In this document: one piece after another, positions 7,131 through 16,316 of the stretch | How the letters are laid out: each line of letters opens with the position of its first letter | How positions within the stretch are numbered: position 1 is the stretch's first letter | Source of the DNA: Lachnospiraceae bacterium | GTDB taxonomy: Bacteria > Bacillota > Clostridia > Lachnospirales > Lachnospiraceae | Assembly: GCA_024403255.1 (NCBI GenBank) | Contig: JAKSSE010000005.1 | Coordinates: forward strand, 1-48,148 | Direction of reading: 5' to 3' | DNA: 48,148 nucleotides | Made by a program: the position numbers and the translations under genes | Notes under the pieces: model-generated | Database searches by the model: none | Told to the model about the DNA's origin: nothing | Seen by the model: the letters and a program-made list of their open reading frames with translations, nothing else

Positions 7131-8978
7131 TTAAGCTTCTTTGTGAAAAAAGCTATAAACAGCTTCAGCCGCTGGGAGCGTCATCCCCGGAGCTTCAGCA
7201 AGAGCCTGAAGCGACGCAGTTTTTATGTTGTCAATAGTTTCAAAAGCTTCCATTAAAGCTCTTCTTCGTTTAGGACCAATACCTTCAATATCATCAAGAA
7301 CAGATTTTGTCATATTCGCATTGCGAAGCGACTGATGATACGTTATAGCAAAACGATGAGCTTCATCCTGAAGCCTTGTTATAAGATGAAATGCCGGTCC
7401 TGCAGTATCAAGTGGTATTTCCCGTTCTTTGTATAGAAGACCTCTCGTATTATGATGGTCATCCTTCACCATTCCACAGACAGGTATATCAATGCCAAGA
7501 TTATTTAAAACCTCTTCCGCAATGTGAATCTGCCCTAAACCACCATCCATAAAAATACAGTCAGGAAATCTCGTAAAGCTTGACTGAGACATATCCTCCT
7601 GTTCTTTCAGGCCATGTCTGAATCGCCTTGTCAAAACTTCTTCCATAGAAGCATAGTCATTTGGGCCTTCAACAGATTTTATTCTAAATTTCCTATAATC
7701 CGTTCTTTTTGGTTTTCCATTTTCAAAAACAACCATAGAACCCACCGATAGCACACCACTTGTATTTGAAATATCAAAAGCTTCCATTCTCTGAAGCTGC
7801 GGAATGCCAATAAGCTCAGCCAGTTCTCTTGCTGCGCCAATGGTACGCCCCTCTTCTCTCTTTTCTTTTTCTTTATCCTTATCGAGAATTATCTGAGCAT
7901 TTTTGCCTGCAAGTTCTAAAAGTTTTTCTTTCTGTCCCCTTTGCGGTGTAATCAGATGCACCTTTCGCCCTTTTTTCTGTTCAAGATACTGTGCTAATAT
8001 TTCAATATCCTCTGGTTCAAAAGGAAGAAGAATCTCCTTAGGCACAAAAGGAGTACCACCATAGAACTGTTTTAAAAAGTTTGACAAGATTACCTCAGGC
8101 GTATCTTCTTTATCTATTCGCATAAAGAAGTTATCACGCCCCATGAGTTTTCCATCTCGTACAAAGAAAAGCTGTACAACCGCATCAAATTCACTGCACG
8201 CAAGACCAATTACATCCCTTTGGTCTGCCAAATCCGTAGTTATTTTCTGCTTTTGAGTAACCTCTTTTACATTTGAAAGTAAATCTCTGATTTCAGCAGC
8301 TTTCTCAAACTCCATCGCATTTGAGGCCTCATACATTTTACTTTCTAATTCATCAAGAACATCCTCATAATGACCATTTAAAAAATAAACAGCTTTCTCC
8401 ACATTTTTGGCATATTCTTCTTTTGAAATAAATCCCTGGCAAGGTGCATCACACTGATGCATATGGTAATTAAGGCAAGCTCTTTCCTCGCCTATTCTTT
8501 CAGGTAATTTTCGATTACAGTTTCGAATATGATAAAGCTTTTGCAAAACATCTATAGTGTCTTTTACTCCGGTGTTGCTGGTAAAAGGACCATAATATTT
8601 AGCATTATCTTTAGCTGCTTTTCTAGACAGAAAAACCCTGGGGAAATCTTCCCCCAGGGTTACTTTTATGTAAGGATAAGTCTTATCATCCCTAAGCAAA
8701 ACATTATACTTTGGACGATGTTCTTTTATTAAATTACACTCTAAAACTAAAGCCTCAAGCTCCGAGTCTGTAACGATATATTCAAACCATGCAATGAGAG
8801 GAATCATTTGCATTTTGCGAATGCCCTCATTATATCTGCCGTTAAAGTATTGACGAACCCTTTTTTTAAGGCTTAATGCTTTGCCCACGTAGATGATTTC
8901 ATCCTGGGCATTATGCATAAGATATACTCCTGGTTTATCAGGGAGTTTTGCTACCTCCGCCTCAAAGTCAAAAGCCAT
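7131..8978 (-). CDS. uvrC: excinuclease ABC subunit C
   Basis: 615 aa, normal for UvrC. The N-terminal GIY-YIG nuclease (KPGVYLMHNAQDEIIYVGKA, making the 3' incision), a UvrB-binding UVR motif (ELESKMYEASNAMEFEKAAEIRD), the RNase H-like 5' nuclease domain (MEAFDISNTSG, FMDGGLGQ) and the C-terminal helix-hairpin-helix (DIEGIGPKRRRALMEAF) are all present. It acts with UvrA and UvrB in nucleotide excision repair. Its ATG overlaps the ftsH stop by one base (TAATG). Confidence 0.97.
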   Translation of the reverse strand: MAFDFEAEVAKLPDKPGVYLMHNAQDEIIYVGKALSLKKRVRQYFNGRYNEGIRKMQMIPLIAWFEYIVTDSELEALVLECNLIKEHRPKYNVLLRDDKTYPYIKVTLGEDFPRVFLSRKAAKDNAKYYGPFTSNTGVKDTIDVLQKLYHIRNCNRKLPERIGEERACLNYHMHQCDAPCQGFISKEEYAKNVEKAVYFLNGHYEDVLDELESKMYEASNAMEFEKAAEIRDLLSNVKEVTQKQKITTDLADQRDVIGLACSEFDAVVQLFFVRDGKLMGRDNFFMRIDKEDTPEVILSNFLKQFYGGTPFVPKEILLPFEPEDIEILAQYLEQKKGRKVHLITPQRGQKEKLLELAGKNAQIILDKDKEKEKREEGRTIGAARELAELIGIPQLQRMEAFDISNTSGVLSVGSMVVFENGKPKRTDYRKFRIKSVEGPNDYASMEEVLTRRFRHGLKEQEDMSQSSFTRFPDCIFMDGGLGQIHIAEEVLNNLGIDIPVCGMVKDDHHNTRGLLYKEREIPLDTAGPAFHLITRLQDEAHRFAITYHQSLRNANMTKSVLDDIEGIGPKRRRALMEAFETIDNIKTASLQALAEAPGMTLPAAEAVYSFFHKEA

Positions 8979-11077
8979 TATACTTCTCTAAAATCGTTAG
9001 CCTCAGTCACTTCTCCAGTAGACTCAGTTTCGTTAAAAGATTCAGTAGCATCATCAATGGTAACATCAATTACTGCACCTGTTTCTGATGAATCTTCGTC
9101 CTTCTTTTCCTCTTCAGGATCAGCCTCTATACCGGTAATTTCACGGAACTGCTCCATAAATTCTTTACCAGTAATAGTTTCTCTTTCATAAAGGAAATCA
9201 GAAATCTTATCAAGAGCCTCTCTATACTCAACAAGGTAATTCATTGCCTTATCGTAGCAGCTATTGATGATAGAAAGAACTTCCTTATCAACTTCTGCTG
9301 AAGTCTCATCTCCACAATCCATAGATGAATATCCTTCAAGATACTGATGCTCTACAGTTGCAAGGCCCATCATACCAAACTTCTCTGACATACCAAATCT
9401 GGTAACCATTGATTTAGCAATCTTGGTTGCCATCTCAATATCATTTGCTGCACCCGAAGTAGGCGACTCAAATACAAGTTCCTCTGCAGCACGTCCTGCC
9501 ATATATGTGACAATCTTAGATAAGAGTTCATCCTTTGTCTCAAGGAATTTTTCTTCTTCTGGAGTCTGAAGAGTATAACCTAATGCACCCATGGTTCTAG
9601 GCACAATGGTAATTTTTTGAACAGGCTCTGCATTTTTCTGAAGAGCAGAAGCAAGAGCATGACCAACCTCATGATAAGCAACAATCTTTCTTTCCTTATC
9701 AGACATTGCCTTATTTTTCTTTTCTTTACCGCCAACAGCTACAAGCTCAAATGCCTCAAACAAGTCTGCCTGGCATACAAGCTCTCTGCCATTTTTTACA
9801 GCGATAATAGCTGCTTCATTAATGATATTTGCAAGGTCAGAACCCACAAGACCAGCTGTAGCAAGTGCAATAGCATCAAGATCTACAGTCTCATCAAGTT
9901 TAACATCCTTTGCATGAACTTTAAGCGTATCAAGACGGCCTTGCATATCAGGTCTGTCAACTATAATACGTCTGTCAAATCGGCCTGGACGAAGAAGAGC
10001 TTTATCCAAAACCTCAGGACGGTTAGTTGCTGCTAAAAGCAGAAGACCCTTTGATGTATCAAAACCATCCATTTCAGCAAGAAGCGCATTAAGAGTCTGT
10101 TCTCTTTCATCATTTCCACCACCATATCTTGAATCACGGCTCTTTCCAACCGCATCAATCTCGTCAATGAAAATGATACAAGGGGCATGTTTATTTGCTT
10201 CTTTAAACAAGTCACGTACACGCGATGCACCAACTCCGACAAACATTTCAACAAAGTCAGAACCAGCAAGTGAGAAGAATGGAACACCAGCTTCTCCTGC
10301 AACCGCCTTGGCAAGAAGAGTTTTACCAGTTCCTGGAGGCCCTACTAAAAGTGCTCCCTTAGGAAGTTTTGCACCTATCTTTGTATATTTCTTAGGATTG
10401 TTAAGGAAGTCTACAACCTCAACAAGAGACTCTTTAGCCTCATCCTGGCCAGCTACATCTGCAAATGTAACACCAGTCTCTTTTTCTACATATATTTTTG
10501 CATTGCTCTTTCCAACGCCAAGGCCGCCCATTCCGCCGCCCATTTTTCTCATCACAAGGCCCAAAATACCCCAGATAAGAAGAACTGGAAGAACAAAGCT
10601 TAAAATGTTATAAAGAATAACTACTGTTGTCGACTGAGTAACACCCTTAAAGTCAACCCCGTACTGATACAGATATTCATTAAGGTCCTCATCATTTACA
10701 CGAACAACATAATATTCAATATTATCAATTACTTCATCGACAACGTTGTCATTTGCGCCCAAAAGGGTCATAAATGGGTTATTCTTTACCTCTTTGAACG
10801 CTTCTTTGTACTGTTTTGCAACTTCACCTTCAAATTTTGCATCTTCTTTTAATTTGAAAGTGATCTTTGTGCTGTCGATTTTAGCTTCTTTTACTTCACG
10901 ATCTTTTACAAGCTCAAGGAACTGATAATAAGTCAATTCTTCAGTAGTAAACGAAGTCTTTTTTGTATAGAAAAAGCCTACGATATAGCAGGCAACCATC
11001 GCCAGAATAATCATAGTGATTATTCCGGATGGATTTTTCTTCTTTTTAGGATCTTTGTTATTGTTATTATTATTCAA
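8978..11077 (-). CDS. ftsH: ATP-dependent zinc metalloprotease FtsH
   Basis: 699 aa from a TTG at 11075-11077, chosen because GGAGG (11086-11090) lies eight bases upstream; the GTG five codons earlier overlaps that ribosome site. After an Asn/Lys-rich N-terminus come a first membrane helix (IITMIILAMVACYIVGFFY), an extracytoplasmic domain, a second helix near residues 150-175, the AAA+ module (Walker A GPPGTGKT at 246-253, Walker B IIFIDEID) and the HEVGH zinc site at 469-473. The C-terminus is acidic, rich in Glu, Asp, Ser and Thr. It degrades misfolded membrane proteins and regulators at the cytoplasmic membrane. Confidence 0.96.
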   Translation of the reverse strand: MNNNNNNKDPKKKKNPSGIITMIILAMVACYIVGFFYTKKTSFTTEELTYYQFLELVKDREVKEAKIDSTKITFKLKEDAKFEGEVAKQYKEAFKEVKNNPFMTLLGANDNVVDEVIDNIEYYVVRVNDEDLNEYLYQYGVDFKGVTQSTTVVILYNILSFVLPVLLIWGILGLVMRKMGGGMGGLGVGKSNAKIYVEKETGVTFADVAGQDEAKESLVEVVDFLNNPKKYTKIGAKLPKGALLVGPPGTGKTLLAKAVAGEAGVPFFSLAGSDFVEMFVGVGASRVRDLFKEANKHAPCIIFIDEIDAVGKSRDSRYGGGNDEREQTLNALLAEMDGFDTSKGLLLLAATNRPEVLDKALLRPGRFDRRIIVDRPDMQGRLDTLKVHAKDVKLDETVDLDAIALATAGLVGSDLANIINEAAIIAVKNGRELVCQADLFEAFELVAVGGKEKKNKAMSDKERKIVAYHEVGHALASALQKNAEPVQKITIVPRTMGALGYTLQTPEEEKFLETKDELLSKIVTYMAGRAAEELVFESPTSGAANDIEMATKIAKSMVTRFGMSEKFGMMGLATVEHQYLEGYSSMDCGDETSAEVDKEVLSIINSCYDKAMNYLVEYREALDKISDFLYERETITGKEFMEQFREITGIEADPEEEKKDEDSSETGAVIDVTIDDATESFNETESTGEVTEANDFREV

Positions 11078-11089
11078 ATTGTTTTCCTC

Positions 11090-11105
11090 CACAGTATACG
11101 CTGTG
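11090..11105. other. short inverted repeat at the ftsH ribosome site
   Basis: CACAG-TATACG-CTGTG, a perfect 5-bp dyad whose edge touches the GGAGG used by ftsH and which includes a TATACT-like -10 on the minus strand. It may be an operator or a small hairpin; the arms are short. Confidence 0.3.
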
Positions 11106-11142
11106 AATAATACCTATTAATCGTGTCTATTCTGTGACTAAA

Positions 11143-11994
11143 TTAAATAGCATGAAGATTTTTAAGAGAAAGGTCCATAATCGGTGCTGAATGTGTAAGT
11201 GCACCACTTGATACAAAATCAACTCCTGCATCTGTTATGTTCTTTATATTTTCTTTTGTCACATTTCCAGAGCATTCAGTCTGAGCACGTCCAGCAATAA
11301 TTTCTACTGCCTTCTTCATAGTCTGGGCATCCATGTTATCAAGCATAATAATGTCTGCACCTGCATCAGCAGCTTCTTTAACCTGCTCTAAGGTTTCGGT
11401 TTCAATCTCAATTTTTCTGACAAACGGCGCATATTCCTTTGCCATTTCTATTGCTTTTGTTATAGAACCAGCAGCGCCAATATGATTATCTTTTAATAAA
11501 ATACCATCAGAAAGGTTGTATCTGTGGTTGCAACCACCACCAACTCTTACTGCATATTTTTCAAAAATACGCATGTTAGGAGTAGTTTTTCTTGTATCAA
11601 GAAGAGTAGTTTTTGTACCCTCAAGAAGCTTTGCTGTTTCACGGGTATAAGTTGCGATACCACTCATTCTCTGAAGATAATTAAGGGCTGTTCTTTCACC
11701 AGAAAGAAGAACTCTTATATCTCCAGTAACCGTTGCAATAAGCTGACCGTTCTTTACTTCGTCTCCATCTTTTGCATACATTTCTACTTTGGTAGTTTCA
11801 TCAAGGAGAATAAAAGTCCTCTCAAAAATTTCCATTCCGCAAAGAACACCGTCCTGCTTGCAGATAAGCTGCACTTCACCAAGCTGAGGTCCACGCATAA
11901 CTGCATTTGTAGAAACATCCTCGCTTGTGATATCTTCACGAAGCGCTGATAAAATCAGTGGGTCTGCATTCATTTTAAGGGTAATTAAATCCAT
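11143..11994 (-). CDS. nadC: nicotinate-nucleotide diphosphorylase (quinolinate phosphoribosyltransferase)
   Basis: 283 aa, full length. Signature stretches GERTALNYLQRMSGIATYT, LDTRKTTPNMRIFEKYAVRVGGG, HRYNLSDGILLKDNHI and IMLDNMD are all typical of NadC. It converts quinolinate and PRPP to nicotinate mononucleotide in NAD synthesis. The ATG overlaps the nadB stop, so nadB and nadC form a translationally coupled pair. Confidence 0.97.
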   Translation of the reverse strand: MDLITLKMNADPLILSALREDITSEDVSTNAVMRGPQLGEVQLICKQDGVLCGMEIFERTFILLDETTKVEMYAKDGDEVKNGQLIATVTGDIRVLLSGERTALNYLQRMSGIATYTRETAKLLEGTKTTLLDTRKTTPNMRIFEKYAVRVGGGCNHRYNLSDGILLKDNHIGAAGSITKAIEMAKEYAPFVRKIEIETETLEQVKEAADAGADIIMLDNMDAQTMKKAVEIIAGRAQTECSGNVTKENIKNITDAGVDFVSSGALTHSAPIMDLSLKNLHAI

Positions 11995-13304
11995 TATTTT
12001 CCTTCCTCGCGCAATTTGCGCTCTCTTTCGATTTCAGCCAAAACCATTGCTTTGTACTGATGTTTTATTGTATCCAAATCCTCGTAATTTTCCAAATCTA
12101 CAAGGCTGTCAAAATTCTCTGCTTTTTTGTAATCAGACTTTGATGCTATGTCCTTTGCTGCTCTCTTTGCAAATACCAGGCTCTCCAAAAGCGAATTTGA
12201 AGCAAGTCTATTTCTGCCATGAACGCCGTTACATGAAGTTTCGCCTACTGCATAAAGCTGTTCCATGGTGGTTCTGCTCATAGAGTCAACATGGATTCCA
12301 CCCATAAAGTAATGCTGCGCTGGAACTACAGGTATTGGCTCTTTTAAGATATCAAAGCCAGCCTCTAAACAATGCTGATAAATATTTGGGAAATGATTTA
12401 ATATCTCCTCTTGCGGAATAGGTGCCAGCGAAAGCCAAACATATTTAGTGCCATCCTTTTCCATCTGATCCCATATTGCCTGAGAAACAACATCTCGTGG
12501 CTGAAGCTCATCAGTAAATCTGTTTCCGTTTTTATCCAGAAGTATTGCTCCCTCTCCTCTTACTGATTCAGAAATAAGGAAACTTCTTCCAGACATTTCC
12601 GAATATAAGGTAGTAGGATGAATCTGAACATAATCTACGTTTTCAAGTTCAACATTATGATAAAGCGCTAAAGCTAATGCATCACCACGAATGTGTCTGA
12701 AATTGGTTGAGTGCTCATAAACTCCGCCAAGTCCACCACACGCAAGAACTGTAACATCAGCCTCAATAGTAAACTTCTTACCATCTATGTCAGCTGCAAC
12801 TATTCCGTAGCACACATTTTCCTGACAAACCCAGTCAACCATGGTGGTGTGCTCCAGAAGTGTAACATTTTTTAACTCCTGAACTCTCTCAAGGAGTGTA
12901 CCTGTAATTTCACGACCTGTGACATCAGCATGGAATAATATTCTGCTTTTAGAATGAGCGCCCTCTCTTGTAAATGCAAGCTCTCCATTTTCCATGTCAA
13001 AATCAACGCCGTATCCTATCAGATCTTTAATGATTTCCTGAGAAGAACGAATCATGATATCAACAGATTCTTTTCGGTTCTCATAATGACCGGCGCGCAT
13101 TGTATCTTCGAAGAATGGTTCATAGTCTTCTTCGTCTCTAAGCATACAGATACCGCCCTGAGCAAGGAACGAATCACTTCCATCCAGAGCATCTTTTGAG
13201 ATGCAGAGAATTTTTTTATTCCTTGGAAGGCTCAAAGCACAAAAAAGCCCCGCGCAGCCTGTACCCACTATTACAATGTCATATCTTTTTTCAATCTTAG
13301 CCAT
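11994..13304 (-). CDS. nadB: L-aspartate oxidase
   Basis: 436 aa. FAD-binding IVGTGCAGLFCAL, the flavin/substrate segments DSFLAQGGICML, VQIHPTTLY, GRSFLISESVRGEGAILLDKNG and MGGIHVDSMSRTTMEQLYAVGETSCNGVHGRNRLASNSLLE identify NadB, which oxidises L-aspartate to iminoaspartate. It is about 100 residues shorter than the Escherichia coli enzyme: the C-terminal helical domain is reduced to a short charged tail, with no sign of a frameshift. nadA, the usual partner, is not adjacent. The gene follows the radical SAM gene by 27 bases. Confidence 0.95.
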   Translation of the reverse strand: MAKIEKRYDIVIVGTGCAGLFCALSLPRNKKILCISKDALDGSDSFLAQGGICMLRDEEDYEPFFEDTMRAGHYENRKESVDIMIRSSQEIIKDLIGYGVDFDMENGELAFTREGAHSKSRILFHADVTGREITGTLLERVQELKNVTLLEHTTMVDWVCQENVCYGIVAADIDGKKFTIEADVTVLACGGLGGVYEHSTNFRHIRGDALALALYHNVELENVDYVQIHPTTLYSEMSGRSFLISESVRGEGAILLDKNGNRFTDELQPRDVVSQAIWDQMEKDGTKYVWLSLAPIPQEEILNHFPNIYQHCLEAGFDILKEPIPVVPAQHYFMGGIHVDSMSRTTMEQLYAVGETSCNGVHGRNRLASNSLLESLVFAKRAAKDIASKSDYKKAENFDSLVDLENYEDLDTIKHQYKAMVLAEIERERKLREEGK

Positions 13305-13331
13305 TTTATTTCACTTATCTTAAAGTCCTTT

Positions 13332-14195
13332 TTAAGAAAAATGTTTTGAATCGCAATATTTGCAAAGATTCAAAGCGTTTGGTTCCTCTTTTAATTTTCT
13401 ACGGATTTCTTTATACAAATCAGAATTCCAAATTTGCTCAATCGACTCGATATTTACGTCACCAAGAGTCATAAGACCAAGAGCATCTGAACAGCATAGA
13501 GAAATCTGCCCGGTAGGTCTTATAACAAGCTCTCTATATGGCAAAAAGCATGGATAGTTTCTTTCCTTCTGCTTTTCATTATTTGGAGCCTGCCCACCAC
13601 GCGTATATAAAACCTCATGCTGTTTGCGAAGGTGTATCTGAACTATTTTATTTAGTCTTTCATCTTTTTCGCAAAGTTCCTGAATAGGCTTAATATTCTC
13701 ATTCAAAACCAAGTCATCGTTATAGTTATCAATAACGATTTCATCCAGATATTTTGCAAGTTCTACTGTCTTCTCAACATCAATTAGCGTGCCATTTGTG
13801 TAGATATAAAGATAGGCATTAGGCAACGCTTCTCTTAATCTTCTTGCAAAATCATATATTCTCTGATCCAAAAGTGGCTCATTATTAGATTCAAGAGCAA
13901 CTTTTCCAGTGTAGTTCATAGCCTTTAAGTCTGAAAGAATCTTATCAAATAAAGTTTCCTCCATCATGACAGGCTTTCTTGGATCAACATGCTTATTTAC
14001 AGGGCAAAAAGAACACTCTCCATTACATCTGTTAAATGTCTCAATCTGAACATCCTGCAAATCAACACTATGATCTTTATTAAATGCATCAGTATACTTT
14101 TTGATGCTTCTTTTTTCTTTTATTGATTTAGGAACAACCTTCAAGATAGCTCTCTTAACAGGATTTCCTTTCATCACATATCTATTAACCAGCAT
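13332..14195 (-). CDS. radical SAM/SPASM-domain protein, substrate unknown
   Basis: 287 aa. The cluster motif CNGECSFC (CX3CX2C) follows a strand reading VQIETFNRCNG; the SAM-binding region includes ALESNNEPLLD and YIYTNGTLI. A C-terminal SPASM-type segment has ISLCCSDALG and LCKYCDSKHFS, enough Cys for one auxiliary iron-sulfur cluster. It overlaps the upstream 91-aa gene by 11 bases. Relatives modify peptides, sugars or cofactors; the visible sequence does not tell which. The context (rRNA methyltransferase, nadB) gives no firm clue. Confidence 0.85.
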   Translation of the reverse strand: MLVNRYVMKGNPVKRAILKVVPKSIKEKRSIKKYTDAFNKDHSVDLQDVQIETFNRCNGECSFCPVNKHVDPRKPVMMEETLFDKILSDLKAMNYTGKVALESNNEPLLDQRIYDFARRLREALPNAYLYIYTNGTLIDVEKTVELAKYLDEIVIDNYNDDLVLNENIKPIQELCEKDERLNKIVQIHLRKQHEVLYTRGGQAPNNEKQKERNYPCFLPYRELVIRPTGQISLCCSDALGLMTLGDVNIESIEQIWNSDLYKEIRRKLKEEPNALNLCKYCDSKHFS

Positions 14196-14460
14196 CTATA
14201 TCTTCCTCCAGCACCTGCATTTCCAGGTAGTCAAAAGGAACTTCTTCCACAAAAGAATCCTTTGTAAAACGGGTTTTTGATCTGCTTTTAAATTCTTCTA
14301 TATTTATATCAAGCCAGACCGGGACAGCTAAATCCCAACTATTACATGTATCTTCAAGCGCGCTAAAAACCTTATGAGTTCTAGTGTCATCGGACAAGTC
14401 TTCCCAGGTACTACTTGCTATTATCTTACTATTATTTACTGTCTTAAACCAAATAACCAT
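14185..14460 (-). CDS. conserved small protein of unknown function
   Basis: 91 aa, acidic, no signal or membrane segment. It begins MVIWFKTVNNSKIIASSTWEDL and has VPVWLDINIEEFKSRSKTRFT and a C-terminal FDYLEMQVLEEDIDAG. Its start lies one base after the methyltransferase stop and its end overlaps the radical SAM gene by 11 bases, so it is translationally tied to both. The pattern resembles a conserved Clostridia hypothetical I have the impression of having seen, but no function is known to me. It lacks the Cys/Gly-rich core expected of a radical-SAM peptide substrate. Confidence 0.75.
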   Translation of the reverse strand: MVIWFKTVNNSKIIASSTWEDLSDDTRTHKVFSALEDTCNSWDLAVPVWLDINIEEFKSRSKTRFTKDSFVEEVPFDYLEMQVLEEDIDAG

Positions 14461-14461
14461 G

Positions 14462-15223
14462 CTATATAATCATTCGCTGTCTTTTTGCTTCATATACCAG
14501 TATTCCTGTAGCCATTGCAGCATTAAGAGACTCCGCCTTTCCGTCCATAGGAATCAGTATTTTTTCGTCTGCCAAATCTGCTGCTGCATCGGTTAAGCCA
14601 TTTCCTTCATTTCCAATCAGAAACGCCGTTGACGTTTTATAATCGCACTCATAACAGGTCTTTTTTCCTTTCAAATGAGCTGCATAAAATTTTACGCCTT
14701 TGTCTTTTGCTTTTTTGACTGCATCATCAAGGGATTCTACTGAAACGAAAGGCATTCTGTATATTGCCCCCATAGTTGAACGAACAACTTTAGGATTAAA
14801 TAAATCAACAGTATTTTTATCTGCTATTATACCCGCACACCCCGCAGCCTCTGCAGTACGCATTATAGTGCCCAGATTTCCAGGATCCTGAAGGTTTTCT
14901 AAGAAAATTAAAAGTGCATTTGATTTACCAACAACTTCTTCATAGTTGTACTTTGGCATCTTTACTATGGCCAACACGCCTTGCGGATTCACTGTATCAC
15001 TGAGATTCTTATATATCTTGTCACTAATTATCTCAGCGCCAGGGTAATCAAAGTTTTTTGCACCCGTCTCTGATAAGTAGATAGTATGCAAAAATTCCGT
15101 CGGGGTTTCTGAAACCATTCGAGGGCCCTCTACGATAAAGACCCCCTCCTCCCGGCGGAACTTTGACGATTTTAATAACTTAGATATGTACTTAACTTGC
15201 GAATTATCCTGCGCAGTTATCAT
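14462..15223 (-). CDS. SpoU/TrmH-family RNA 2'-O-methyltransferase
   Basis: 253 aa. An N-terminal substrate-binding domain (SQVKYISKLLKSSKFRREEGVFIVEGPRMV pattern) is followed by the knotted SPOUT domain with its three motifs: LENLQDPGNLGTIMRTAEAAG, FLIGNEGNGLT and IPMDGKAESLNAAMATGILVYE. This layout matches the RlmB/TsnR group that methylates 23S rRNA riboses. It begins four bases after the pfkA stop. The exact nucleotide target is not readable. Confidence 0.92.
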   Translation of the reverse strand: MITAQDNSQVKYISKLLKSSKFRREEGVFIVEGPRMVSETPTEFLHTIYLSETGAKNFDYPGAEIISDKIYKNLSDTVNPQGVLAIVKMPKYNYEEVVGKSNALLIFLENLQDPGNLGTIMRTAEAAGCAGIIADKNTVDLFNPKVVRSTMGAIYRMPFVSVESLDDAVKKAKDKGVKFYAAHLKGKKTCYECDYKTSTAFLIGNEGNGLTDAAADLADEKILIPMDGKAESLNAAMATGILVYEAKRQRMII

Positions 15224-15227
15224 AAAA

Positions 15228-16196
15228 CTAGAGAATCTTTGAAATCTCCAACTGATATGGATCGATGCCCTTGCTCATTGCAAGTGCCTCATCGATATCG
15301 AAATCACAGAACGCACCATGCTGATAAGCAACAACTCTGTTACTCTTGCCCTGGCAGAGAAGATCAGTTGCCATAGCACCCATAGTTGAAGCATATACAC
15401 GATCCATACAGGTTGGGCTACCACCACGCTGCATGTGACCAAGAATAGTAGCACGAGTCTCAATACCTGTAGCTGCTTCAATTCTCTTTGCCATAGATGT
15501 TGAATGTCCAACACCCTCAGCATTAATAATAATGTGATGTGTCTTACCACGTTTTCTATTTTCAATAATACTATTTACAAGCTGCTGCTCGTCATAGCCA
15601 TAAGACTCTGGAAGAAGAATATCCTCTGCACCATTTGCAATACCACACCAAAGTGCAATATGTCCTGCACCACGACCCATAACCTCAACAATTGAGCAAC
15701 GCTCATGTGAAGTAGAAGTATCACGAACCTTATCAATTGCTTCCATCGCTGTATTAACAGCTGTATCAAATCCGATGGTGTACTCAGTACAAGCAATATC
15801 AAGGTCGATAGTTCCAGGAACACCAATTGTATTAATTCCAAGAGCTGCAAGCTTCTGTGCACCCTTGAACGATCCATCTCCACCGATTACGATAATTCCA
15901 TCGATACCATGCTTTCTACAAATTTCAGCACCCTTCTGCTGTCCTTCTGGAGTGGTGAACTCGAGACATCTAGCTGTCTGAAGGAATGTACCACCCTTGC
16001 CAATAATATCCGCTACACTGCGTGATGTAAGCTCATCAATTTCCTCGTTAAGAAGACCAGCATATCCACGATGGATACCCATCATCTTCTTACCATTTGC
16101 GATACCCTTTCTGACAACTGCACGAATAGCAGCGTTCATGCCTGGAGCATCTCCACCACTAGTTAAAACACCTATAGTCTTAACTTCCTTTGCCAT
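15228..16196 (-). CDS. pfkA: 6-phosphofructokinase
   Basis: 322 aa, full length. The ATP loop GGDAPGMNAAIRAVV, the GGDGS motif (Gly rather than Asp after GGD favours ATP over pyrophosphate), and the fructose 6-phosphate residues in MGRGAGHIALWCG and HMQRGGSPTCMDR are present. The catalytic loop reads GTIDLDIACTEY instead of the usual GTIDNDIPGTDY: both key Asp remain but neighbours differ. Commits fructose 6-phosphate to glycolysis. GGAGG eight bases before ATG fixes the start; a promoter lies at 16250-16278. Confidence 0.97.
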   Translation of the reverse strand: MAKEVKTIGVLTSGGDAPGMNAAIRAVVRKGIANGKKMMGIHRGYAGLLNEEIDELTSRSVADIIGKGGTFLQTARCLEFTTPEGQQKGAEICRKHGIDGIIVIGGDGSFKGAQKLAALGINTIGVPGTIDLDIACTEYTIGFDTAVNTAMEAIDKVRDTSTSHERCSIVEVMGRGAGHIALWCGIANGAEDILLPESYGYDEQQLVNSIIENRKRGKTHHIIINAEGVGHSTSMAKRIEAATGIETRATILGHMQRGGSPTCMDRVYASTMGAMATDLLCQGKSNRVVAYQHGAFCDFDIDEALAMSKGIDPYQLEISKIL

Positions 16197-16249
16197 TTTA
16201 TTTTCCTCCTAGAATCCCTAATTCTTCTCTACAAAAATATATCTGATAT

Positions 16250-16278
16250 ATTTTAATACTGATTAACGTTTTTTTCAA
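16250..16278 (-). promoter_or_regulatory. promoter of pfkA and downstream genes
   Basis: Minus-strand TTGAAA (16273-16278), 17-base spacer, TAAAAT (16250-16255). The interval to dnaE also holds a short AACGTT-flanked stretch and, nearer dnaE, a weak GTAGG/CCTAC hairpin without a clear T-tract. Confidence 0.6.
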
Positions 16279-16316
16279 CGTTTTTCGTAGGCCAACAGGT
16301 GCATTTGGGCACAGTC

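Noticed and set aside
10167..10613. Plus-strand ORF of 148 codons opposite ftsH
   Set aside because: Shadow of the conserved AAA+ region; the minus frame has all FtsH motifs.
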